DNA of 57,348 bases from SICU01 sp964408235 (GCA_964408235.1 CAYOYN010000004.1:1-57348); one strand, 5' to 3'; shown: positions 1 through 8,654, numbered from the stretch's first letter. Notes: generated from the letters alone by a model not told the origin. Made by a program: numbers and translations.

Positions 1-25
1 GCTTTAGTTTTTCTTTATCATTCAT
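1..25 (-). CDS. possible start of an unknown gene, cut by window edge
   Basis: An ATG on the minus strand at 25..23 opens a frame reading MNDKEKLK to the window edge. It lies 38 bases downstream of the valyl-tRNA synthetase stop on the same strand, so it could be the next gene of that transcript. Eight codons are too few to identify it. Confidence 0.25.
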
Positions 26-62
26 ATTATTACTTGTTAGAATTCTGTTTTAAAGGTTTGCG

Positions 63-2444
63 CTAAAGAAATTCAACTTTAAAGTCGCCTTGTTTTATTT
101 CTTTAGCATTTGTAACTGATTGCAAATCTTTTAGACATTCTTTGAGTAATTCATGATTTTTTTTATCTAAAGTTAAAATTATTTGTGAGTTCATTGCTTT
201 TTTGTTCTCAGTTTTAACGCTTCTTATTTTAGATATAATGTCTACTAATAAGAACCATCGGTTTGCAAAAGGAGCAGTATCTTCATCTCCAAATTTCAAA
301 ACTTTATCATATTTTGGCCAGGACTCTAAATGAATAGATTTATTTTTTTCGTATATTTTAAAATGTGTCTGATAAACTTCTTCCGTTACGTATGGTGTGA
401 ATGGAGCCATAAGTTTGCTTATTGTTAATAGTGCTTCATATAAGACATAAGATGCTGATTCTTTTTCTTCTTTAATTCCGTTGTAAACTCTGTTCTTTAC
501 AATTTCCAGATAATAATCACAAAAATGCTTCCAGAAAAATTCTTCGGTATTGAGCTTGGATCTTGAATATTCGTAATTTTCAAAATAATTAGTAGAAGCA
601 AGGATGACGTTATTTAATAGTCTTAAAAATAATTCATCTACCTTTTCTAATTTCTTGGGTTTTTTTGGTTTATCTTTTATATTCATAAATACAAAGTTGG
701 CTGCATTTGATAGCTTGGTCACAAATTTCTTTCCTGCAACTACATCGCTTTCCCTATATTCTACATCTTCTCCTAGCTTTGAAGTTGCTGCCCAATATCT
801 TATTGCATCAGCGCAGTATTTTTGAGTTATTTCTTGAGGCCTGATTATATTTCCTTTTGATTTGGACATTTTTTCTCCTCCCAGGGTAACATAGCCTGAA
901 ATTGTTGCTTCTTTCCAAGGATTTTTGTTGAAATGCAATCTAGATTTTACAATCGTATTAAATAACCAGAATGAAATTATTTCGTGGGCTTGAGGTCTCA
1001 AACTCATAGGGAATAAGTTGTCTTGAATTTTTTTATCTTTGATTAATTGAATTGCTATTTGAGGAGTCATTGATGAAGTAAACCATGTATTCAGAACATC
1101 TGTTTCAGGAATTATATTTTTAGATTTACATTTATGGCAAGAACTTACGGGAGCTTTATCTTTAATTGGTTCTACTGGTAGGTCAACTTCTTTTGCAAAT
1201 ATTATCTCTTCACAGTCTTTGCAATACCAAACAGGAAATGCCACTCCAAAATATCTTTGATTTGATATTAACCAATCCCATTGTAATCCTTTAACCCAAT
1301 TATCATAACGATGTTTCATATGCTCTGGATACCACTTCAATTCATTTCCCCAATCAAGCATTTTATCTTTCAAATCTAGATATTTTACAAACCATTGTTT
1401 GCTCTTAATGAACTCTATTTCAGTATCACAACGCTCATGAACATTTACTGCATGTTTTATTGGTTTTTGATTTACTAGAAAGCCTTTCTCTTTTAGATCA
1501 ATAAGTATGTTCTTTCTAGCTCCCTTAATAGGCATTCCGGCATATTTTCCTGCAATGCTAGTCATCTTTCCTTCTTCATTTATTGCAATTTTTATAGGGA
1601 GATTGTATGCTTTTTGCCATTCCATATCTGTTTGGTCTCCAAATGTACAGCACATAACAATTCCAGTTCCTTTGTCTTCCTTTACTCTTGCATCTTCCAT
1701 TATTGGAACTTCAAAATCATAAAGTGGAACTTTTGCTTTTTTACCTAAATATTTCTTATATCTTTTATCTGCTGGATTGAACATTAGGGCAACACATGCA
1801 GGTAAGAGCTCTGGTCTTGTTGTAGCAATAGTTAATTTTTCTTTTCCAACAGTAAAATTAATATCATTAAAGGTAGAATCAAATTCCTTATCCTTGACTT
1901 CTATTTGAGCCACGCCTGTCTGACATGTTGGACACCACATTGCAGGAGCGTCTTTACGATAAACTCTTCCTTTTTTATATAAATCTAAGAAGGACCATTG
2001 AGCAATTCTTCTAGAGTGTTCGTTTATCGTTGAATATTTTAAGTCCCAATCACAACTTATTCCTATATTTTTCCAATCTTGTGTAAATTTTGGCAATTCT
2101 GTTTTTAGAAAATCTAGGCATAATTGAATAAACTTACTTCTTTCCATTTCTTTAGCCTTTACGCCTTTATTTTTTTCTACTAATCTCTCTGTAGGTAAAC
2201 CATTATCATCTGTTCCAAAAGGATAGAAAACATTGAACCCTTGCATTCTTTTATATCTAGCAATAAAATCTTGTTGCGAATAACTGCATGCATGGCCCAT
2301 ATGCATTTCACCTGAAACGGTTGGAGGAGGTGTATCTATAGAATATATTTTTTTCTTACTTTTATGATCAAACGCATAAATATTATTATCTTCCCAATAT
2401 TTCTGCCACTTTTCTTCTATTTGCTTTTGAGGATTATCTGCCAT
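63..2444 (-). CDS. valS: valyl-tRNA synthetase
   Basis: Charges tRNA-Val with valine in the cytoplasm. It is a class Ia synthetase of 793 residues, within the compact archaeal size range. The HIGH signature appears as HMGH at residues 48-51 and the KMSKS signature at 525-529. Between them is the CP1 editing domain with the ATTRPELL motif and Cys pairs (CPTC, CKDC, CHKC) typical of zinc knuckles in the catalytic insertions. The DVLNTWFTSS stretch before KMSKS is the ValRS form rather than IleRS or LeuRS. A C-terminal anticodon-binding helical domain follows. The gene is divergent from the endonuclease III gene. LeuRS and IleRS are the alternatives, and the motif wording argues against them. 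Confidence 0.96.
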   Translation of the reverse strand: MADNPQKQIEEKWQKYWEDNNIYAFDHKSKKKIYSIDTPPPTVSGEMHMGHACSYSQQDFIARYKRMQGFNVFYPFGTDDNGLPTERLVEKNKGVKAKEMERSKFIQLCLDFLKTELPKFTQDWKNIGISCDWDLKYSTINEHSRRIAQWSFLDLYKKGRVYRKDAPAMWCPTCQTGVAQIEVKDKEFDSTFNDINFTVGKEKLTIATTRPELLPACVALMFNPADKRYKKYLGKKAKVPLYDFEVPIMEDARVKEDKGTGIVMCCTFGDQTDMEWQKAYNLPIKIAINEEGKMTSIAGKYAGMPIKGARKNILIDLKEKGFLVNQKPIKHAVNVHERCDTEIEFIKSKQWFVKYLDLKDKMLDWGNELKWYPEHMKHRYDNWVKGLQWDWLISNQRYFGVAFPVWYCKDCEEIIFAKEVDLPVEPIKDKAPVSSCHKCKSKNIIPETDVLNTWFTSSMTPQIAIQLIKDKKIQDNLFPMSLRPQAHEIISFWLFNTIVKSRLHFNKNPWKEATISGYVTLGGEKMSKSKGNIIRPQEITQKYCADAIRYWAATSKLGEDVEYRESDVVAGKKFVTKLSNAANFVFMNIKDKPKKPKKLEKVDELFLRLLNNVILASTNYFENYEYSRSKLNTEEFFWKHFCDYYLEIVKNRVYNGIKEEKESASYVLYEALLTISKLMAPFTPYVTEEVYQTHFKIYEKNKSIHLESWPKYDKVLKFGDEDTAPFANRWFLLVDIISKIRSVKTENKKAMNSQIILTLDKKNHELLKECLKDLQSVTNAKEIKQGDFKVEFL

Positions 2445-2494
2445 ATAAGGGGAGAGGAGAAACCTATTTTAAGACTTTTCTTTTAGTGATTTTG

Positions 2495-3103
2495 ATGGAA
2501 CTTTCTAAAGCTTTAAGGCAACTTGCTGAATTGAAGAGGCTTGGAGGAAACATGCGTTTAGCTGCAGAAGATTGGGGAGAAGAATGGAAATGCTTGATTG
2601 CTACAATTATGTCTGCTCAATCTAGGGACGAAACTACAATTCCTATTGCAGAGAAACTTTTTGACAAGTATGACTCTTTAGGTAAACTGGCTAATGCCCA
2701 ATATTCTGAGGTTTTGAAAGTTTTTTCCGGATTGAATTTTAATAAAACAAAGGCAAGGAATGTCATATTTTGCGCTAAAGAATTAATGGAGCGATATAAT
2801 GGAAAAATTCCTCACGACTTAGATAAGCTTATTGAATTATCAGGGGTTGGTCGTAAGACTGCTAATGTTTTTCTGTCTGAACACGGTAAGGAAGGTCTTG
2901 CAGTAGATACACATGTTTATCAAATTGCTAGAAATTTAGATTGGAGTAATGGGAAAAACCCTCATAAAGTTGAAATTGATTTGAAAAAAATTTTTCCAAA
3001 TAAATATTGGTCTATTGTTAATCCAATTCTTGTGAGATTTGGCAAGAAGTATACTTCTAGAAAAAAGAAGAAAGAGCTCTTGAATAGTATAAAGAACATT
3101 TGA
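2495..3103 (+). CDS. nth: endonuclease III, cluster-less form
   Basis: DNA glycosylase/AP lyase of the HhH-GPD superfamily that removes oxidised pyrimidines. The helix-hairpin-helix LSGVGRKTANV carries the catalytic Lys at residue 121, and VDTHV carries the catalytic Asp at 138; this spacing matches bacterial Nth. The last 40 residues lack the four cysteines that bind the [4Fe-4S] cluster in most Nth proteins and end in a Lys/Arg-rich tail. I start at the ATG at 2495; a GTG nine bases upstream (2486) is possible. A neighbouring specificity such as MpgII or ThiF-type glycosylase is less likely, given the Lys/Asp pair. Confidence 0.9.
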   Translation: MELSKALRQLAELKRLGGNMRLAAEDWGEEWKCLIATIMSAQSRDETTIPIAEKLFDKYDSLGKLANAQYSEVLKVFSGLNFNKTKARNVIFCAKELMERYNGKIPHDLDKLIELSGVGRKTANVFLSEHGKEGLAVDTHVYQIARNLDWSNGKNPHKVEIDLKKIFPNKYWSIVNPILVRFGKKYTSRKKKKELLNSIKNI

Positions 3104-3140
3104 CCATTAGGTTTTTATATTGTATTTTACAAGTTTAATT

Positions 3141-3308
3141 ATGGCTCAGCAAAATCAAATACAGATGCCTGGTGCATTTGGAGGAATTATGCGTTATGAT
3201 TCCGAATACTCTAGCAAGTTTATGATAACTCCTAGAGCTGTTGTTGCATTTTTAGTAGCAGTAATTGCATTTGTGGTTGTTTTAAAAGTTTTCTGGCCTA
3301 TTGCTTAA
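3141..3308 (+). CDS. secG: preprotein translocase Sec61-beta/SecG subunit
   Basis: 55-residue tail-anchored protein. An N-terminal Pro/Gly/Met segment is followed by GGIMRYDSEYSSKFMITPR and a single transmembrane helix (about residues 32-53). This is the usual archaeal Sec61-beta plan: a short cytosolic piece with a G-x-x-R-Y motif, then one helix that packs on SecY. The start at 3141 (MAQQNQ) is chosen over an upstream in-frame codon at 3120 because TATA-like sequence lies in 3113-3125. The secY and secE genes are not in the window. Confidence 0.85.
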   Translation: MAQQNQIQMPGAFGGIMRYDSEYSSKFMITPRAVVAFLVAVIAFVVVLKVFWPIA

Positions 3309-3312
3309 GAAA

Positions 3313-3750
3313 ATGAAATATCGAAAAAATTCCGACAAATATTTTTATTTAATTTTAGTAGTTGTATTAGGTTTATTTATTTCTTTATCTTTATTTTTAA
3401 GATTTTATGACGGTTCTCAAATGAGGCCTAAGGGAGAAATTGAAGTTTCTTTAAATGAGACAGTTATTGTAAAGGGTACAGATATGGGAATTAAACTTCT
3501 AAAAGTAAATGATTCTAGGTGTCCTGCAAGAACCACTTGCGTATGGGAAGGGCAAGTAAGCGTTACTTTTAACGTAGTTAAGGGTGAAACTGTTTTAGGA
3601 AGATTTACTTTATCTACTGCAGAGGGAGATAACTCTCTTTTTCTTAATGGTTATGATATTAATCTATTAGCTGTGAGTCCATATCCACAAGAAGCTGGAT
3701 CAATTAATCAATCAGATTATCGCGTTAGAATGATTGTTTCAAAAAGGTAA
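3313..3750 (+). CDS. membrane-anchored secreted protein with a CP-CVW motif domain
   Basis: Not assigned a function. The protein has 145 residues, with a short basic N-terminus, one hydrophobic helix (about 9-30) and an extracytoplasmic domain of some 110 residues that looks all-beta. The domain holds DSRCPARTTCVWEGQ, a Cys-x6-Cys-x-Trp-x-Gly pattern that I recall from a family of small secreted bacterial proteins of unknown role. The two cysteines could form a disulfide outside the cell. A TTG at 3301 overlaps secG, but the ATG at 3313, four bases after the secG stop, is the better start and implies co-transcription with secG. Confidence 0.7.
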   Translation: MKYRKNSDKYFYLILVVVLGLFISLSLFLRFYDGSQMRPKGEIEVSLNETVIVKGTDMGIKLLKVNDSRCPARTTCVWEGQVSVTFNVVKGETVLGRFTLSTAEGDNSLFLNGYDINLLAVSPYPQEAGSINQSDYRVRMIVSKR

Positions 3751-3837
3751 TTTGTGAAATTATAATTTAGGTATTTTGTAATTTTTGGAACAAAGTTTAA
3801 ATATTGAATAGTTTTTTTGTTGCTTAGGTGATTTAGA

Positions 3838-4044
3838 ATGACAAGTGGGCGTGATTTAAGAGATCAGATGAATAGTGATGCTGTAGCAGAGGCTTTTGGA
3901 TTTCTTTTATCTGGAAAGAAAGGTTATAAAACCGTAATAGAAAGAAAAGTTGAACCTATTAGGTGTTCTGGTTGTAATATTATTCTGGGAGATAATGTAA
4001 AATTCTGTCATGAATGTGGGACCAAGGTTCTTTTGAAAAAGTAA
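3838..4044 (+). CDS. small zinc-ribbon protein
   Basis: 68 residues. The N-terminal half is probably helical; the C-terminal half has two CxxC knuckles (CSGC near 43-46 and CHEC near 57-60), which together would bind one zinc. The partner is unknown. A TATA-like AGTTTAAATA lies at 3794-3803 and a GGTGAT ribosome-binding stretch sits a few bases before the ATG, so this gene has a leader, unlike many neighbours. Confidence 0.65.
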   Translation: MTSGRDLRDQMNSDAVAEAFGFLLSGKKGYKTVIERKVEPIRCSGCNIILGDNVKFCHECGTKVLLKK

Positions 4045-4088
4045 TTAGTTTTGCAAAGTTATAAATAACCTTATTTTGATTTTGTTAT

Positions 4089-4418
4089 ATGTTTGGTGGA
4101 ATTGATCCTAAGAAGATGCAGGCCATGATGAAACAGATGGGCATCAAGCAAGATGAAATTGAGGCTACACGTGTGGTTATTGAGAAGACAGATGGTAATC
4201 AAATTATTATTGAAAATCCTAGTGTCGCTAAGGTAACTATGCAAGGACAGGCAACATGGCAGATATCTGGTGAAGCACGTGAGGAATCTATAGGTGTAAG
4301 TGATGAAGATGTTCGTTTAATTATGGAAAAAACAGGTAAAAGTTATGAAGAGTCTAAATTGATGCTTCAAAAGGTAGAGGGAGATATTGCCCAGGCAATA
4401 GTCCAACTTTCAGCCTAA
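4089..4418 (+). CDS. nac: nascent polypeptide-associated complex protein (alpha-NAC)
   Basis: Ribosome-associated chaperone that meets nascent chains. The 109 residues hold the N-terminal MFGGIDPKKMQAMMKQMG helix typical of archaeal NAC, a NAC beta-barrel (about 20-65, with KTDGNQIIIENPSVAKVTMQ) and a C-terminal UBA domain (about 70-109, SDEDVRLIMEKTGKSYEE). Archaeal NAC acts as a homodimer, and no beta subunit is expected. TATA-like TTATAAATAA lies at 4060-4069, so the leader is very short. Confidence 0.94.
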   Translation: MFGGIDPKKMQAMMKQMGIKQDEIEATRVVIEKTDGNQIIIENPSVAKVTMQGQATWQISGEAREESIGVSDEDVRLIMEKTGKSYEESKLMLQKVEGDIAQAIVQLSA

Positions 4419-4449
4419 ATAACATATTCCTTTATAAAGTTTATAAGTA

Positions 4450-4463
4450 GAAAGGTATAAAAA
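4450..4463 (+). promoter_or_regulatory. archaeal BRE/TATA promoter
   Basis: GAAAGGTATAAAAAG fits a purine-rich BRE followed by a TATA box and resembles the elements at 23159, 43692 and 45261. The start codon at 4501 is about 40 bases on, leaving a short leader. Confidence 0.6.
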
Positions 4464-4500
4464 GAACTTTTGGCATACTTTCTCCCTGGAATTGCTACTT

Positions 4501-4926
4501 ATGTTAATTGACGATATTATTAAAGAGAAAATAAGTGCAGATCACCTACTTTATGTGAGTTTGAAGTATACTAAGACTTGCGATGTTATCTTAAATTTAT
4601 TATCTAGGTGGAAGATTATGGTTGATACTTCCTTTGCATTTTTAATTAAGAAGGCTGGTAAATCTTGGAAACCTGTTCCTGATGCACCTCGTGCAAAAGC
4701 AGTACAATTAAGAAAAATTTACGCTAATGAGCCTATTGTAATTGAAGCTCTTGATTTATATGAATTCTTTAGGGATATAGAAGGTCTTGAAAAAGTAAGG
4801 GAAAGTGAATTTAGAAAAGGGGTTAATTTAAGAGTTACTTATAAGGGTAAAATTGTCAATATAAATTTAGAACAATTAGCAATATATTCGCAAATTCTAG
4901 AAAGGTTTATAAGCTATCTGAAATAA
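4501..4926 (+). CDS. conserved-looking hypothetical protein, MinD neighbour
   Basis: I do not recognise the family. The protein has 141 residues, soluble and mixed alpha/beta, with no signal peptide. The N-terminal third has the shape of a helical tetratricopeptide or HEPN-like segment (DHLLYVSLKYTKTCDV). The C-terminal half has a beta pair, VNLRVTYKGKIVNINLE. An ATG at 4501 is preferred to the TTG at 4492, given the promoter at 4450-4463. The MinD-like ATPase starts 31 bases after its stop, so the two are probably co-transcribed and may work together. Confidence 0.6.
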   Translation: MLIDDIIKEKISADHLLYVSLKYTKTCDVILNLLSRWKIMVDTSFAFLIKKAGKSWKPVPDAPRAKAVQLRKIYANEPIVIEALDLYEFFRDIEGLEKVRESEFRKGVNLRVTYKGKIVNINLEQLAIYSQILERFISYLK

Positions 4927-4957
4927 TCTCAATTTATTAAAGCAATTTTAAACTACA

Positions 4958-5701
4958 ATGGCTATAATCACAGTTACGTCTGGAAAAGGTGGGGTTGGTA
5001 AAACTACTACTACAATTAATTTAGGCGCTGCTTTGAATGCGTTAAATAAAGAAGTTATTATTGTAGATGCTAACTTAACGACTCCTAATGTAGGATTACA
5101 TCTTGGCGCACCTATTGTTCCAGTTAACTTAAATCACGTTATGCAAGGAAAGGCCAAGGTTTCAGATGCTATTTATGAACATGATTCTGGAACTAAAGTG
5201 ATTCCTTCATCCCTTTCAGTTAAGGAACTCCGAAAAATTAATCATGGCAAGCTTACAGATGTTGCTAAGAAGCTTAAGGGCATGGCGGACTTCATATTGC
5301 TGGATTCTGCTGCTGGTTTAGGGGACGAGGCTGTTGCTTCAATAGAAGCTGCAGATGAACTTGTTATTGTTACAAATCCCGAAATTACTGCAGTGACTGA
5401 CGCTTTGAAGACTGTTAGACTTGCTCAAGAATTAGGTAAAAAAGTCAAGGGAGTTATTGTTACTAGGGTTTCTGGAAACCAACACGAAATGTCTATATCA
5501 AATATTAAGGAAATGCTTGATTTGCCTGTTTTAGGTGTTGTTCCTGAAGATAAGAGGGTTCTGGCTTCTTTAAGACACAAAGATGCTGTAATTCATATGT
5601 ATCCATATACAAAGTCTGCTTTGGCATATAAGAAAATTGCCGCTAAGATTGCAGGGGTTAATTATAAAGAACCAAGTATGTGGAAGAAGATGTTTGGTTA
5701 A
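4958..5701 (+). CDS. minD: MinD/ParA-family ATPase
   Basis: P-loop ATPase of the SIMIBI class. The deviant Walker A GKGGVGKTT (residues 9-17), the IIVDANL switch and the FILLDSAAG Walker B-like segment are all present, so it should dimerise on ATP. The C-terminal basic/hydrophobic tail (PSMWKKMFG) looks like a short membrane-binding amphipathic helix, as in MinD. At 247 residues it has normal length. No MinE or MinC is nearby; archaeal MinD-type proteins are known to position chemotaxis arrays or archaella, but here the partner is unknown. Confidence 0.88.
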   Translation: MAIITVTSGKGGVGKTTTTINLGAALNALNKEVIIVDANLTTPNVGLHLGAPIVPVNLNHVMQGKAKVSDAIYEHDSGTKVIPSSLSVKELRKINHGKLTDVAKKLKGMADFILLDSAAGLGDEAVASIEAADELVIVTNPEITAVTDALKTVRLAQELGKKVKGVIVTRVSGNQHEMSISNIKEMLDLPVLGVVPEDKRVLASLRHKDAVIHMYPYTKSALAYKKIAAKIAGVNYKEPSMWKKMFG

Positions 5702-5702
5702 A

Positions 5703-5969
5703 TTATTTTTTATAAGAAGGAGTTATTCGTAAGTTGTTTGCATTTATCCCTTTAGCTTTTAATGCAGTAATTATTTTCGGAGTTGCTTTAATTATACTAG
5801 GGCCCTCTAAGTCTACTTCTAGTTTACTCTTTTCAGCAGAAATTTTTCTTTCAATACCATTAGCGGGATTAATTGGTTCTAGTGGAACTACTGCATACCA
5901 AGCAGGACTTCTTAACCCATCATAACATATTCTTACTTGTCCCGGCAATTTATGTTGATATTCTTCCAT
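5703..5969 (-). CDS. hypothetical protein, 88 residues
   Basis: Not recognised. A small soluble protein, probably beta-rich at first (QVRICYDGLRSPAWYAVVPL) and then alpha/beta, with no cysteine cluster or membrane segment. It ends one base after the MinD-like stop in the convergent direction and lies downstream of the MetRS beta gene on the same strand. Confidence 0.5.
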   Translation of the reverse strand: MEEYQHKLPGQVRICYDGLRSPAWYAVVPLEPINPANGIERKISAEKSKLEVDLEGPSIIKATPKIITALKAKGINANNLRITPSYKK

Positions 5970-5997
5970 ATTCTGCTAAAAAAACTTGTTTTATAAA

Positions 5998-6336
5998 TTA
6001 ATGGATTTTAGAACCTGGTTCTATTGATTTTTCTGGTTTAAGGAAAAATACTTTTGCTTTTCCTTCATTACTTGCTGCTAGAATCATACCATTACTTTCT
6101 ATGCCTCGCAAGTTAACTGGTTCTAGATTTGCTACAAAGATTGCTTGTTTTCCTTTAAGATCTTCATGAGCATAGTGTGTTTTTAGGCCTGCTACGATTG
6201 TTCTTGGGCTTTCTTCGCCTAAGTCTACTTTAAGCACATAAAGTTTATCGGCTTTAGGGTGATTTTCTACTTCAAGTATCGTACCTACGCGTAAATCTAC
6301 TTTCTCGAAATCTGTGAATGGTATTTTATTGCTCAT
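5998..6336 (-). CDS. methionyl-tRNA synthetase beta subunit, tRNA-binding OB domain
   Basis: 112 residues forming a single EMAP/Arc1p/CsaA-type OB fold, which holds tRNA for MetRS. The family signature appears as DLRVGTILEVENHPKADKL, then NLRGIESNGMILAAS. In many bacteria this is the C-terminus of MetRS; here it is a separate protein. Its ATG overlaps the MetRS stop by four bases (ATGA), so translation is coupled, and the two presumably assemble. Confidence 0.93.
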   Translation of the reverse strand: MSNKIPFTDFEKVDLRVGTILEVENHPKADKLYVLKVDLGEESPRTIVAGLKTHYAHEDLKGKQAIFVANLEPVNLRGIESNGMILAASNEGKAKVFFLKPEKSIEPGSKIH

Positions 6337-7775
6337 TGTATTTTTTGAAATAAGATTTCAGATTTTTTAATTTTATCTTCTTTAAGAGGTTTATCTAGCT
6401 CATCTAAAGAGATTTTGAAATTGAATGTTTTCGCTATCTTTTCACATGTCTCCGGTATGAATGGTGAAAGGAGGATTGTAGTATCTTTGATTGCATTAGA
6501 TAGTTCGTATAGAACTTTTTTATCTTTGGTTTCCCAAGGTTTTTTCTCTTGAATATATTCATTTGTCTTATCAATATGTGCAAAGATTGTTTCTAGAGCT
6601 TTATGTAGTTCATAATTGTTGAAATGTTCTTTTACTTCCTTTAATGTTTTATTTATCTCTAAATTATTTTTTGTTTTTTCAATGCCGTATTTTTCTGCTA
6701 GGGTTGAAACTCTGCTGACTAAGTTACCTAGCTTGTTTGCAAGTTCAGTATTATGTCTTTCTATAAGCATTTCACTTGAAAAATCTCCATCATCTCCTAA
6801 AGGGGTTTCTCTAAGAAGAAAGTATCTTGCACTATCTACTCCTGCAATTTTTATTAAATCATTTATTTTTATTGCATTGCCTGCAGACTTACCCATTTTT
6901 TTACTGTTTACGGTCCACCAGCCGTGGGCAAATACTGTCTTCGGTAATGGTAAGTCTACAGCTTTAAGTAACGCAGGCCAGTAAACTGTATGAAACCACA
7001 AGATATCTTTTCCGATCAAATGCAAATCAGCTGGCCAAAATTTATTTAGTTTTTTATTTTCTTGAGTTGCTGAATAATAGTTGAATAAAGCGTCTACCCA
7101 TACAAATGCTACGTGTTTTTTATCAAATGGAAGAGGGATTCCCCAATCAAAAGATGTTCTTGAAATGCTTAAGTCTTTTAGACCTTCTTTTACTCTGTTA
7201 ACTACTTCATTTGCTCTTTTTTTAGGAAGTATAAAATCTTCATTATCTTTATAGTGTTTTAAGAGGAACTTTTCATATTTGCTTAATTTGAAAAAGTAAG
7301 ATTCTTCTTTTAATTTTTCTAACTGTTTTTCATGAATTGGACAATTTAAGTTTGGAGCGTCTTTTTCAGTGTAATATGCCTCGCAAGAAGTACAGTAAAA
7401 TCCTTCATATTCTCCTAAGTAAATATCTCCATTGTCTTGCAATTTTTGCAATATTTTTTGGACTATTTCCTCATGGTCTTTGTCTGTTGTTCTAATGAAT
7501 CTATCATATTCTATGTTCAGATTTTTCCAATCTTTCTTATACTCAGGAATTAATTTATCTATGAACTCCTTTGGTTTTTGTTTGTGTTTGCTTGCAGTAT
7601 CTGCTATTTTCTTACCATGCTCATCTGTTCCTGTTAGAAAGAACACTTCTTTTCCTTGAAGTTTTTGCCAACGTGCAATAACATCGCTTGCTATTGTAGT
7701 ATAGGCGTGGCCAAGATGTGGGATATCATTAGGATAGTATATCGGAGTTGTGATGTAGAATGTTTCTTTTGCCAT
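6333..7775 (-). CDS. metG: methionyl-tRNA synthetase
   Basis: Charges tRNA-Met. Class Ia enzyme of 480 residues, with HLGH at 20-23 and KMGKS at 293-297 (a known variant of KMSKS). A zinc-binding insertion starts CTSCEAYY and continues with CPIHEKQ. The helical anticodon-binding domain follows and the tRNA-binding domain is encoded separately just downstream. A TATA-like AGGTTTAAAACCT is centred about 26 bases upstream of the ATG, so the transcript is probably leaderless. Confidence 0.96.
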   Translation of the reverse strand: MAKETFYITTPIYYPNDIPHLGHAYTTIASDVIARWQKLQGKEVFFLTGTDEHGKKIADTASKHKQKPKEFIDKLIPEYKKDWKNLNIEYDRFIRTTDKDHEEIVQKILQKLQDNGDIYLGEYEGFYCTSCEAYYTEKDAPNLNCPIHEKQLEKLKEESYFFKLSKYEKFLLKHYKDNEDFILPKKRANEVVNRVKEGLKDLSISRTSFDWGIPLPFDKKHVAFVWVDALFNYYSATQENKKLNKFWPADLHLIGKDILWFHTVYWPALLKAVDLPLPKTVFAHGWWTVNSKKMGKSAGNAIKINDLIKIAGVDSARYFLLRETPLGDDGDFSSEMLIERHNTELANKLGNLVSRVSTLAEKYGIEKTKNNLEINKTLKEVKEHFNNYELHKALETIFAHIDKTNEYIQEKKPWETKDKKVLYELSNAIKDTTILLSPFIPETCEKIAKTFNFKISLDELDKPLKEDKIKKSEILFQKIQ

Positions 7776-7794
7776 AAATTAATCAGGTTTATTG

Positions 7795-7808
7795 AGGTTT
7801 AAAACCTT
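7795..7808 (-). promoter_or_regulatory. promoter of metG, palindromic TATA
   Basis: AGGTTT-A-AAACCT is an inverted repeat centred about 26 bp before the MetRS ATG (7775) and just before the stop of the gene upstream (7808). The position is right for a TATA box of a leaderless transcript. The symmetry may be chance. Confidence 0.5.
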
Positions 7809-8623
7809 TATCTGAATGACTTTGAGATGTTTGTGCTCCAAAATGATGGGAGGGGATTTGCTACAAAACCGCTAAATTCTTCACAATAAATATAGGTTAA
7901 CCCTTTAATGTCTTTATGTTTCTTGAAGTTTTCTTCTTGTTCTTCATAAATTTCTTTTATCCTTTTTCTTTCGAAGTCTTCTTGCAAAAGAGCTGTAGGT
8001 TTTAGGATTAAATGATCTGCTTGTCTTAAAATATTTACATCTAAATTTGAAGAGTTCTGAGAAATAAATAAAATGTTAAGATTTTTATGTCTTGCAATTA
8101 AAATTAATTGACTTAGAAGTTTGTTTGGTTTGGTCATTGCGTTTCTTGAACTGAATAAAACCCCTCCTTCGTCAATAAGGATTGTCGAATTATTTTTTAT
8201 CTCCTCTATACTTTCTATTACTTCTATAAATGACGGCATATCTTCTTTTTTGAAGCCTATTGCATATAATTTTCTTGAAGATTTTGCATAGATATTTTCT
8301 AATATTTTAATTCCTATCGCTGTTTTTCCTGTTCCTCTAGCTCCTAAGATTATTCCTATTTTGCTTTTATCACTTAAAAGGTATTTTTCATAATCTTTGT
8401 AGTTTCCTTTTTGAGTTTGAATTACTTTGAAATCTTGGTATATTGCTTTTTTTGAGTTCCTCTCTTTTTCGACATTATTTTTTAAGTCTTTTTGATTTAG
8501 TTTATCTTGTAATTTTGATATCCCAATTATTATGTAATATGGAATTTTGATTATTCTCCATATTGTTAATCCTAAATAATTTAATATTGTTTTCCAAATT
8601 GGTTTTTTAGCCCTCTTTTTCAT
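7808..8623 (-). CDS. Zot/FtsK-like P-loop ATPase, membrane-associated
   Basis: 271 residues. A basic N-terminus and a hydrophobic, aromatic stretch (about 10-35) look like a membrane-associating helix. A P-loop domain follows: Walker A GARGTGKT near 94-101, Walker B STILIDEGG near 145-153, and a sensor-like FISQNSSNLD. This order resembles Zot and other small ATPases of the HerA/FtsK clade, which move DNA or help assemble filamentous particles. No phage or conjugation genes adjoin it, so the role is open. It shares the minus strand with metG. Confidence 0.6.
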   Translation of the reverse strand: MKKRAKKPIWKTILNYLGLTIWRIIKIPYYIIIGISKLQDKLNQKDLKNNVEKERNSKKAIYQDFKVIQTQKGNYKDYEKYLLSDKSKIGIILGARGTGKTAIGIKILENIYAKSSRKLYAIGFKKEDMPSFIEVIESIEEIKNNSTILIDEGGVLFSSRNAMTKPNKLLSQLILIARHKNLNILFISQNSSNLDVNILRQADHLILKPTALLQEDFERKRIKEIYEEQEENFKKHKDIKGLTYIYCEEFSGFVANPLPSFWSTNISKSFR

Positions 8624-8643
8624 ACTATTAGATCATAATTGAG

Positions 8644-8654
8644 TTTTTAAAATA
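8644..8654 (+). promoter_or_regulatory. TATA box for tRNA-Gly
   Basis: TTTTTAAAATA is centred 26 bp before the first base of the tRNA-Gly gene, the normal archaeal spacing. Confidence 0.6.

Noticed and set aside
6616..6984. Plus-strand frame inside metG and similar long frames inside valS, polB, cdc48 and topA
   Set aside because: They are shadows of conserved genes, without promoter or ribosome-binding sites.
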